DNA from: Oscillospiraceae bacterium | Lineage (GTDB): Bacteria > Bacillota > Clostridia > Oscillospirales > Acutalibacteraceae | Length of the DNA: 64,000 nucleotides | Reading direction: 5' to 3' | Assembly (NCBI GenBank): GCA_015066625.1 | Contig: SVOC01000002.1 | Coordinates: 1-64,000 of the forward strand | Part shown: piece after piece, positions 15,890 through 24,300 of the stretch | Position numbering within the stretch: the stretch's first letter is position 1 | Layout: each line of letters opens with the position of its first letter | Notes under the pieces: generated by a model | What the model was told of the DNA's origin: nothing | What the model saw: the letters and a program-made list of their open reading frames with translations, nothing else | Databases searched by the model: none | Translations under genes and position numbers: made by a program

Positions 15890-16696
15890 ATGAAAAAAAT
15901 TATTCTTCACGATATACCTTACGGCAGCCACGAAAGACATAAGCTTGATATTTTCATTCCCGAAAATCTGAAATCAGATTCAGGTATTATTCTTTTTATC
16001 CACGGCGGCGGATGGCACGAAGGCGATAAATCAATTCACCACGCCGATGCACAGTTTTTCTGCAATCAGGGTTATGTGTGTGCAACAATGAATTACCGTT
16101 TTGTTGCCGATAACATAAGCGTTTTCAATGAGCTTGACGATATTACTTCTGCGCTTAAAACCGTGAAAATGAAATGCTCGGAATATGGAATTAACGCTGA
16201 AAAGCTTATTTTATCGGGCGGTTCTGCCGGAGGACATCTCTCACTTCTCTATGCGTATACAAGAAAAGGTGAATCACCGGTAAAACCTGTTGCCGTCTGC
16301 GTTTACTGCCCACCCGTCAGTTTCACAAAGCCCGATTTTCTTTACGGAATTTCATCAAATTTTGACGATTGGAAATTCGGACTTCTTTCAAAATGCTGTG
16401 GTTTAAGGGTAACAAAAGATGATTTTCTGAATCCGCCGCAACAAGAGGCACTTAATAAAATTTCTCCCGAAAATTATGTTTCACCGGATTGTGTTCCCAC
16501 TGCGGTTTTTCACGGAAAACATGACGAACTCATACCGTTTAATCACATTCTTGATTTTATCACCCTGCTGAATGATAAAAAAATTAAAAACGATTTGCTG
16601 ATTTATGAAAACTCATCTCACGCATTGAAGGAGGATACTGAAACCACACTGAAATCAAGAGCAATTTTCAAAAAATATGCAGAAATGTATTTATAA
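15890..16696 (+). CDS. Alpha/beta hydrolase, carbohydrate-esterase type
   Basis: A 268-residue cytoplasmic esterase of the hormone-sensitive-lipase/BD-FAE group. The oxyanion box is HGGGW (residues 38-42), the nucleophile elbow GGSAGG gives Ser112, and the remaining triad is likely Asp212 (GKHDELIP) and His244 (SSHALK). The start ATG lies 3 bp after the previous stop and its GGAG site is inside that gene, so translation is coupled. It probably removes acyl groups from the imported glycan before or after GH99-like action. A terminator follows immediately. Confidence 0.85.
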   Translation: MKKIILHDIPYGSHERHKLDIFIPENLKSDSGIILFIHGGGWHEGDKSIHHADAQFFCNQGYVCATMNYRFVADNISVFNELDDITSALKTVKMKCSEYGINAEKLILSGGSAGGHLSLLYAYTRKGESPVKPVAVCVYCPPVSFTKPDFLYGISSNFDDWKFGLLSKCCGLRVTKDDFLNPPQQEALNKISPENYVSPDCVPTAVFHGKHDELIPFNHILDFITLLNDKKIKNDLLIYENSSHALKEDTETTLKSRAIFKKYAEMYL

Positions 16697-16700
16697 GAGC

Positions 16701-16732
16701 AAAGCACCGTGTAAGATGCACGGTGCTTTTTC
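16701..16732 (+). terminator. Terminator of the glycan operon
   Basis: An 11-bp stem, AAAGCACCGTG (16701-16711) with CACGGTGCTTT (16719-16729), followed by a T-run. Confidence 0.85.
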
Positions 16733-16750
16733 TGACCTTACTCAGTTTTG

Positions 16751-17374
16751 TTATTCTTTCGTTTTTTTTACCGCCATAACGGTGCATATAACAAGAACTG
16801 CAAGAATAACCCACACTCCCCAGGCAAGCAAAAGATGATCGGTGTAGCCTTCTTTATATATTATCGGTTCAAAAATATAAAACAGATTTATTGCAGATAT
16901 AAATGGTAAAACCGCCATAGTAACAATGTAAGAGGTCCATAAAGTAATCAGCCAGGGATGTTTTGCATTTTTGGCAAATAATATTCCCAACAGAACGACG
17001 GCAGCCGGAATAATTGTAAGAAAATACCCTCTGAACAGAAGCGACAATAATGTAAGAATTGAAAATATAACAGCAAGAACAATACCGATATATTTTCTTA
17101 TTATCCGTTCGTTATATGCGGTGGTTTTTTTGCTGTCAGATTCATTCACGTAAATATAAACGGGCTCATTTTTTTCTTTGCCCTTCAGAATAAAATCTGT
17201 TGATACTTTAAAAACCTCGCTTAACTGTATCAGCTTTTCAGTATCAGGCATACATATATTATTCTCCCATTTTGATACTGTCTGCCGTGACACATCAAGC
17301 ATATCCGCAAGATTACCCTGTGACATATTATTTTTTATTCTTAAATTATAAATTCTTTCACCTGTTTTATTCAT
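16751..17374 (-). CDS. XRE-family regulator with C-terminal membrane helices
   Basis: 207 residues. Residues 1-65 are a Cro/C1 helix-turn-helix (IYNLRIKNNMSQGNLADML, SRQTVSKWEN). A linker follows, then four hydrophobic helices from about residue 92 to the end. Such membrane-tethered XRE proteins are common in Clostridia and are thought to sense envelope or small-molecule signals; the ligand here is unknown. The AAGGAG site and the start codon are directly attached to a hairpin at 17379-17424 that also ends the upstream MFS operon. Confidence 0.8.
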   Translation of the reverse strand: MNKTGERIYNLRIKNNMSQGNLADMLDVSRQTVSKWENNICMPDTEKLIQLSEVFKVSTDFILKGKEKNEPVYIYVNESDSKKTTAYNERIIRKYIGIVLAVIFSILTLLSLLFRGYFLTIIPAAVVLLGILFAKNAKHPWLITLWTSYIVTMAVLPFISAINLFYIFEPIIYKEGYTDHLLLAWGVWVILAVLVICTVMAVKKTKE

Positions 17375-17378
17375 AAAA

Positions 17379-17424
17379 AAACAGCTCCTTTCACGATGAA
17401 ATTATATCATCACGGGAGCTGTTT
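17379..17424 (-). terminator. Terminator that also contains the next gene's -10 box and ribosome site
   Basis: On the minus strand, AAACAGCTCC (17415-17424) pairs with GGAGCTGTTT (17379-17388) and a T-run follows. The loop holds TATAAT (17401-17406) with TAGACA 18 bp upstream. The right arm contains AAGGAG (17385-17390), the ribosome site of the XRE gene starting at 17374. Read-through RNA would fold and hide that site, whereas RNA started at the internal promoter would lack the left arm. Confidence 0.6.
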
Positions 17425-17472
17425 TGTCTATCAACAACGGTTTAAAATTTGTCAACCTCAGGTTGCGCCGTA

Positions 17473-18927
17473 TCAGTCGTACTCTTCTCCGGTAACACTT
17501 TCCAGATTAACGCCCTTGGTTTCTTTGGTTTTGAAGATAAGAATAAGCAAGAAAACGATCAGGCTGGGAACGGCAAGACCCAGGGATACGGCGGGTATTG
17601 ATGAGTTGCCGAGATATGTTATAAGCGGTATTCCCACACAATAAGTAACAACATAGCCTATACCAAGCGCAAACATCTGCAAAGATACTATTGATGAGCG
17701 AAGATTTGTGGGTGATGATTCACCTACCATCATAGTATTGATATCGGTACAAGCCCAAAAGCTTCCTACGCATACACCGCTGAAAAGACCTACAAGGTAA
17801 GGATTCCACGCATTCTCAGCACCTGCCGAGAAAATCACAAGAGAAATAACCGTAGCCGCTGCCATTGAAATGATTGCCGCTTTTCTGCCCCATTTATCAG
17901 ACACAAAGCCGTGTGAAAGCTGAACAAGTCCGCTGCCTATGGGGAAGGCAAAAAGTGCTGATGTTACCGCACCCACAGAAGCGGCATCAAGTGCGGATTC
18001 AATTGTTGAATAAAGTCCTTGCACAAGATACGACTGTGCATAGCCGTATGAAATAATCGTCTGATACTGCATTGTCACAAGAACACCCATTGTACCGAAT
18101 GCTATTGCAGCATAGAGCCATTTAAGCTGTTTGTGACCGGCAACAAACTTCATTGCCGCAACCAGTCCGCCCTGTGACTCGGATAAATCCTTTGATTTTT
18201 TTGCGTTATCTTTTTCTTCATCTGTCATATTGAGATATTTAAGACGGGATTCAATAAACGCATCTGTTTCACGAAGTGAGAAAAGTGCGATAAGAGAAGC
18301 AGCAACACCCATAATGGCAGGCACAAGATATACCATTCTCCATTCGGAAGCCGATGTCATAAACATTCGTCGGAAAAGAGGAACAAGCATTATACCGAAA
18401 GTTGCAACCCCTTTGACAAGCGAATAAATTTTTGCTCTATGCCTGGGCGGTGCGGATTCGGTGATATAAACAACCTGCATATCGTGAGGCACAAAAAATG
18501 CTGCCAGAGTTGATCCGATAATATAAAAAACAAGATTGCCCGACAGATAAATAAGGAACAAAGCAACACCCATACCAAAGGTATTTATAACAAGAAAAGT
18601 TTTTCTGCCGTATTTATCGGAAAGTGGTTTATAAAGGAGCGAAATTCCCTGAAACGGGAACGCAATAATGCCGAGAATATCAAGCACACCGATTGAACTC
18701 TCTCCGTATTTAGCAAGCAAATCCGTTGCAATTTCGGTTTTCATAAGCGCCTGAATCTGCGATGCGATTTCGTCTGTTATATAAACTACACAGATAATAA
18801 GTATGAGATACGCAAGGTATCCGCTTCTTCGGGGTTTTGCTTTTTCCTTTTCAAGTCTTGCAATTTCCTTTTGAATTTTCGCCTGCTTTTTTTCAAGCTT
18901 TTCAGGTGTCAAAACTTTTTCTTTCAT
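17473..18927 (-). CDS. MFS transporter
   Basis: 484 residues. A charged coiled N-terminus (about residues 1-32) is followed by 12 predicted helices. The loop between helices 2 and 3 carries KPLSDKYGRKT (the MFS D-x-x-GRR/K motif) and a repeat copy VSDKWGRKA occurs in the second half. It resembles sugar-porter/SLC22-like permeases but the substrate cannot be told. It starts 3 bp before the DUF362 stop codon and is the last gene of a metallophosphatase-DUF362-MFS operon. Confidence 0.85.
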   Translation of the reverse strand: MKEKVLTPEKLEKKQAKIQKEIARLEKEKAKPRRSGYLAYLILIICVVYITDEIASQIQALMKTEIATDLLAKYGESSIGVLDILGIIAFPFQGISLLYKPLSDKYGRKTFLVINTFGMGVALFLIYLSGNLVFYIIGSTLAAFFVPHDMQVVYITESAPPRHRAKIYSLVKGVATFGIMLVPLFRRMFMTSASEWRMVYLVPAIMGVAASLIALFSLRETDAFIESRLKYLNMTDEEKDNAKKSKDLSESQGGLVAAMKFVAGHKQLKWLYAAIAFGTMGVLVTMQYQTIISYGYAQSYLVQGLYSTIESALDAASVGAVTSALFAFPIGSGLVQLSHGFVSDKWGRKAAIISMAAATVISLVIFSAGAENAWNPYLVGLFSGVCVGSFWACTDINTMMVGESSPTNLRSSIVSLQMFALGIGYVVTYCVGIPLITYLGNSSIPAVSLGLAVPSLIVFLLILIFKTKETKGVNLESVTGEEYD

Positions 18928-18929
18928 AA

Positions 18930-19793
18930 TCAGACCTCGATGAGCTCATAATCGGTTGTACCGAAGCCCAATTCAGCGGCGGCATCAACAGTATGAATAC
19001 CGTTTCTGCTTTCAATTCTTTCAATCAGATGAGGCTTACCTTCGTCGGAGCAGGCATATACAAGGTCAACACACGCCTTATCTATGGCAATGGGGTCTTC
19101 GGAAACAAGAATACCGATATCAGCAATACAAGGGTCTTCCGCAACGGCACAGCAATCACAGTCAACACTCATATTTTTCATAACATTAACATACACGATA
19201 TTACCCTTGAAAAATTCAACAACTGATGATGCGGCATCTGCCATTGATTCAAGGAAAGAATCGTGATCTGAATTCCAGAAATCCGCAGGGTCGCCTACAC
19301 CGTGAATATACCCCTTACCGTATGAAGAAGCAACACCGATTGAAAGCTGCTTTATTGCTCCGCCGAATCCGCCCATAGGATGACCTTTGAAATGCGAAAG
19401 CACAAGCATTGAATCGTAATTCACAATGTTTTTGCCAACATAGTTTTTCTTGATTTTTTTACCATCGGGTATATCAAGAACAAGGTCGGGACCTTCGGCA
19501 TCAAGCAGGTCTACCTTGAAATAATCTGTCCAGCCGTGTTCTCTGAACAAATCAAGGTGTCGCTCGGTAGTGTTTCTTGCACCGTTATAAGCAGTATTAC
19601 ACTCAACAACCGTACCGCTAACATAATCAACAACCGGCTTCCAGAACTCGGGTTTAAGAAAATTCTGATTGCCCTTTTCACCCGAATGAACTTTAACCGC
19701 AACATTTCCGCCGAGCTCAACACCCAGCTTGTTATAAAGTTCAAGAACCTTTTCAGGAGTGATTTCCCTTGAAAAATAAACCTTTGCGCTCAT
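18930..19793 (-). CDS. DUF362 domain protein
   Basis: A 287-residue cytoplasmic protein of the DUF362 family. ATG 19793 is preceded by GGAGG at 9 bases; the upstream TTG lies inside that site. Conserved features include AVKVHSGEKGN, VVECNTAYNGARN, LSHFKGHPMGGFGGAIKQLS and the Cys cluster VDCDCCAVAEDPC. Larger family members carry a ferredoxin domain that is absent here. Function unknown; the Cys cluster suggests metal or Fe-S binding. It starts 20 bp after the metallophosphatase. Confidence 0.82.
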   Translation of the reverse strand: MSAKVYFSREITPEKVLELYNKLGVELGGNVAVKVHSGEKGNQNFLKPEFWKPVVDYVSGTVVECNTAYNGARNTTERHLDLFREHGWTDYFKVDLLDAEGPDLVLDIPDGKKIKKNYVGKNIVNYDSMLVLSHFKGHPMGGFGGAIKQLSIGVASSYGKGYIHGVGDPADFWNSDHDSFLESMADAASSVVEFFKGNIVYVNVMKNMSVDCDCCAVAEDPCIADIGILVSEDPIAIDKACVDLVYACSDEGKPHLIERIESRNGIHTVDAAAELGFGTTDYELIEV

Positions 19794-19812
19794 TTTTATT
19801 TCCTCCAAAAAA

Positions 19813-21219
19813 TTATCCCAGTTTTCTTACAAGATTATCAATCAAAGTGTAAACAAGACCCACAAACTCAACAACCTTGTAAGCTGCTCTCTTAAGAATA
19901 TTCCCTGCAGAATTTTCATTATGCTCCTTTGTACGGACAATGGTAATACTGTCAAGAAGCTGACTGTTATCTCCCCTTCTGGTTTCAACAACAAGAGCAT
20001 CGCCTTTGAAATCAAGGGTAGTATAGGTTGTTACATCGTTTTCCATAAAGCTGTATGCAAGATGCTCAGCCTCATAATCCATTATAACCTTTTCACAAAC
20101 TGAGTTTGAATTGAGATAAACAATGCCCTTGGGGTCAGTATAAGTTTTACCGCTTTCAGCAAGACCAACGACCTTTGTATCCTGCATAAAATGCGAACGA
20201 CCCTGAGAATGGGTGTGACCCGTAATAACAAGATCAAGGTCATATGTTTCAAAAATTGGAGCAAAAATTGTTGTGAGAAGAATCTCTGTTTCAGCATCGC
20301 CTATGCAATCGCCTGCACCGTAAATACCGTGATGAACAACACCTATACGCCATTTTGCATCGAGATTTTCTTTAACTGCCTTTTTTGTCATTGCCATATG
20401 GTCCGGAGCGTTACCTGAAGTTGAATCATAGAAAAGGTAAAGAACATCACCGTAACGGAACCAGAAATCTCTGTCAAGACCGGCAAAGAATCTGCCGTAA
20501 TATTCATTAGGCATATTTGTGTAATAATTATACATCATACCCTTTTTATCGTGATTGCCGATTGCAAGCGCAAGAGGAAGGCTTCTCAACGCCTTAGGTG
20601 TAAGAAGTGTCTGCCATTCTTTTTCGGTTTCACCCGTTGAGGTGTTATCACCGGGTGAAACAAGAAAACTGATATCGGGGTTCTTTTCAAGAGCTTCCGC
20701 AAGAACATTGTTCCAGTTGTGACCAATCTGTTCCTGAGTATCGGAATCTTCACGCCAATCCTCGGCAATCTGAATATCGCCCACAACCATTACCTTATGG
20801 TCACTGAATGATTTTGTTTCGTACTTTTCAATTCCGCTCCACTCGGTACCTTTGTTCCACTGATAATAGTAAACCGTGTTTTCTTTAAGACCCGTAACGG
20901 TTACACGGCATACAAGCTGCCTATCGTTTTCAGCCGGAGTTGTAATACCGTTAAATACAACAGCATCCGACATATCACTGTTATTTGAAAGAATCACCTG
21001 AGGCTGTGCCGAAGCTTTATCGGCATGCCAGCAAAGGCTGACCTGAGTTTCGTCTGCACCAACATTGAGCATGGGCAGAGTATTATCCTCAACCGATGAG
21101 ATGTAAAGAGAGTTCCACTCGCTTTCGGAAAGCTTGGGTGCATCAAAAGCGGCAAAAGAATTAACAGCAACCTGACCCGTCATAACGGCACACAAAACAA
21201 CTGACATAATTTTTTTCAT
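19813..21219 (-). CDS. Secreted purple-acid-phosphatase-like metallophosphoesterase
   Basis: 468 residues. The start at 21219 has AGGAG 8 bases upstream and opens a signal peptide (MKKIMSVVLCAVMTGQVAVNSFAA). An N-terminal Fn3-like domain (about 45-135) precedes a calcineurin-type catalytic domain with all metal motifs: GDIQ, GDN, GNHD, VVHHG and GHTH. This arrangement is that of purple acid phosphatases, which act on phosphomonoesters outside the cell. A C-terminal amphipathic segment (VVEFVGLVYTLIDNLV) may attach it to the surface. It leads an operon with DUF362 and an MFS permease, so a released product may be imported. Confidence 0.88.
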   Translation of the reverse strand: MKKIMSVVLCAVMTGQVAVNSFAAFDAPKLSESEWNSLYISSVEDNTLPMLNVGADETQVSLCWHADKASAQPQVILSNNSDMSDAVVFNGITTPAENDRQLVCRVTVTGLKENTVYYYQWNKGTEWSGIEKYETKSFSDHKVMVVGDIQIAEDWREDSDTQEQIGHNWNNVLAEALEKNPDISFLVSPGDNTSTGETEKEWQTLLTPKALRSLPLALAIGNHDKKGMMYNYYTNMPNEYYGRFFAGLDRDFWFRYGDVLYLFYDSTSGNAPDHMAMTKKAVKENLDAKWRIGVVHHGIYGAGDCIGDAETEILLTTIFAPIFETYDLDLVITGHTHSQGRSHFMQDTKVVGLAESGKTYTDPKGIVYLNSNSVCEKVIMDYEAEHLAYSFMENDVTTYTTLDFKGDALVVETRRGDNSQLLDSITIVRTKEHNENSAGNILKRAAYKVVEFVGLVYTLIDNLVRKLG

Positions 21220-21251
21220 TACAAATCTCCTGTAATATTTTCTTATAAAGT

Positions 21252-21280
21252 ATAATAACAAACATTAACGAATTTTTCAA
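21252..21280 (-). promoter_or_regulatory. Promoter of the metallophosphatase operon
   Basis: Minus strand TTGAAA (21275-21280), 17-bp spacer, TATTAT (21252-21257), 33 bp before the ATG. Confidence 0.65.
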
Positions 21281-21291
21281 CCGTAAAAAGC

Positions 21292-21319
21292 AAAAACACC
21301 CGGATATCCGGATGTTTTT
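21292..21319 (-). terminator. Terminator of the large protease gene
   Basis: AAAAACACCCGG (21292-21303) pairs with CCGGATGTTTTT (21308-21319) around a 4-base loop. The T-run is part of the stem on the minus strand. It lies 4 bp past the protease stop codon. Confidence 0.6.
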
Positions 21320-21323
21320 ACTG

Positions 21324-24300
21324 TCAGAAAGAAAATATTTTTTTGATAAACCACAGAATAATATACCAGGGGTTTGCATTACCTTTGATATGCTGAGAAT
21401 CGGTTATTCTATCACCCTCAAGATTAAGAATGGGCAATCCGCCTTTTTCAGCAGCATATGCGTGAATAACAGCATCTCCCGTTGAAGTGCAGGTAACTGT
21501 GCATACTCGTCCTGTTTTATCGCCTGCAATTTTGATTCCTTTACCTTCAACATACCATTTGACCGTTGCGCCCTCGGGCAAGCCCGATACATCGGCATAA
21601 ATCTCCATACTTTCGCCGTAACGCAATGTCAACGCCGAAGGCTCAAGGATTCTGAGTTTTATTTTACTGACATCGTATTTTTTGAACAGTGCGGTAAACT
21701 CAAGGTCATATGACGGCATATGAGCAGGCACGGAAGGTGTCCAGCCTGCAAAATACATACCGTCGGACTGAGGTGAATCGGGCATAACAAGCTTTTCCCC
21801 TTCATTGACATAACCCACTGCGGGATTACCGTCAACATACCATGTTACTTTGAATTTTCTCGGAATTACCGTAACATTAACCTGCGCTTTTATATCACTA
21901 CCCTCAATCGTTGCGGTAACAACCGACTTGCCCGGACCGACTGCAACTGCTTTGCCCTGTGTATCAACGGTAACAACTTTTGTATTTGATGATGAATATA
22001 CAACGTTATACTCATCCGAGCCGTTTACGACTGCCTGAAGATAAATTACGGCAGTGTTTTCAAGCTGAATATCGGTTTCTCTGAATGAAAGACTTAAATT
22101 TACACTTTCAAGGACAGTGCTGCAGTATATGCACTTCTTTGCAAAAATACCGTTACCCGAATATTCTGATTCGCCGCTTAAATGGGGAACAATCGGAATT
22201 TCCGTATTCCTCATTGAAACACCGTTACAGATATTACAGTAAAGATGCTTATAACCTGTGCTGTAACAATCCGGTTCTTTATCGGTTATCCATTTATATG
22301 AATGCTGACCCGTCAGAGGAACGGGTGTATTCTCATCGGTAACATTACCGCACACGGTACATAAACGGTGTTTTATGCCATTTACACCGCATAATGGCTC
22401 CGAATCCGTAACCCAGATATATGTATGTTCGCAGGAGGGAATTACGGTATTAATGTTATCACTGTCGCCGCAGGCTGTACACTGCTGATGTTTTATTCCG
22501 TTTTCAGTGCAGGTTTCGGGTTTATCCGTAATCCACACATAGTCATGCCCGTAAGCCGTTATAACCGTGTTTTCTGATGCTGTACTGCCGCATTCAATGC
22601 ATTTTTTGTGCTTTAATCCGTCAGTCAGGCAATCTGCTTCGGCATCAATTACCCATTCATATGTGTGAACCTGATTTTTAGGAATAACCTTTTCATTTCC
22701 TGATTCTTTACCGCAATAAATGCAAAGATTTTTCTGAATGCCCGCAGTTGAGCAGGTTGCATCTCTTACAACTGTATATTCATATTTATGCTGCATAGGA
22801 AGCTCATAAACGATATTGTCAACCTCAAAACAGTATTTGCAAATTCTTCTCTGCTCACCTTTTCTTGTGCAGGTAGGTTCGACAGTTGTCTGAAATTCAA
22901 ATTCGTGAGGTGTATTTCTGACAATACGCTCATCACCCGATACTGCCGTGCCGCAGTCAACACAAACCTTTGAACCGTATATAAGGCCGTAAGGTCTGCA
23001 GCCGTACCAGTTCTTTTTTAGTGTAGAGTGTTGATGCGTAGAGGGAATCGGAGTATTCTCTGACTGAACAAAGCCGCAGACGACACACTCTTCGTGCTTT
23101 ATGCCGTCATCACCGCAAGTCATTTCAAGGTCAGTAACCCAATTAAAACTGTGACCAGCTGCAGGAATCTCAGTATTTTCACTCCGTATAACTCCGCAAA
23201 CAGAGCATTCTTCGTGCATAACGCCTTTTTCTTTGCAGGTTTCGGGAATATCTTTAATCCATTCATAGCTGTGTCCGTTTGCGGGCACAAAAGTGTTTTC
23301 TTCACCTATGAAACCACAGTGAATGCATATGCCGTGACTTATACCCGAATTAATGCAATCGGGCTCAACATCATATATTCGGCGGTAGGTATGCTCGCCG
23401 TTTACGCTGTATACCTCATTGGCATCCTTCACCTGAGCACATACGGTGCAAAGCTTATAACCCACACCGTCGGCAAGGCAGGTTGCTTCAACAAGAGGAA
23501 CATGGCTGAATATATGCTCTGTATGATCGGTTATATATTTTACACCATACGTTTTTGCATATTTTTCAGCCGCAGAACCAATATCACAATATAAAGTAAA
23601 GGCTTTATTAATCGTGGAAGACGTATTTATTCCCACAGAATAAAGCTCAAGCTTTGTTACATTTGAGGGGAGATACATTGAAAGAATCCCTACAGACCCT
23701 CTGAACGCTGAATTACTCAGTGTAATATCTCCGTCACTTCCGAAACCGACTGAGATAAGCTGGGTATTCTGAAACGCGAAAACATCAACAAAGGTAACAT
23801 CGGGCATTTCAATATATCTGAGATAAATGTTCTTGCTGAATGTATAGGCTCCTATGGTTTTAACTCCGTCGGGGACGGCAAAAACGGTATCATCGGCACA
23901 TGAACTGTAGTATACAAATTCCGCTGCCTCTGCCGAAATGACATAATCACCGTAGGAAACATAGAATTTGCAAGCGGACGGAATGTATATACCTTCCAAA
24001 CTGAATGTTTCAGAAAACGCACCGTCGCCCAGATATTGAAGGCTTGCAGGCAGAGAAACAGTACCTCTTAATGCCGTGCTCATAAAGGCACGCTCATCAA
24101 TCTTCTTTATTCCGTTCATACCGCTTATTGTTTCAAGCTTTGAACATCCGAAAAAAGCCTGCTTGCCGATAAATTCAGCTCTGTCAGGAATATAAATTTC
24201 CTTAAGTCCCGAATTTAAAAAGGAATTTTCATTAATCCTTACAATACTTTCAGGCAGTTCAACAGTTTCAAGCTGAATACATCCCGAAAAAGCATCTGCA

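Noticed and set aside
22095-23520. Tandem array of about 120-bp units, considered as CRISPR or a recent DNA repeat
   Set aside because: Units lie in one open reading frame and are conserved at the protein level only; no short identical repeats with unique spacers are present.
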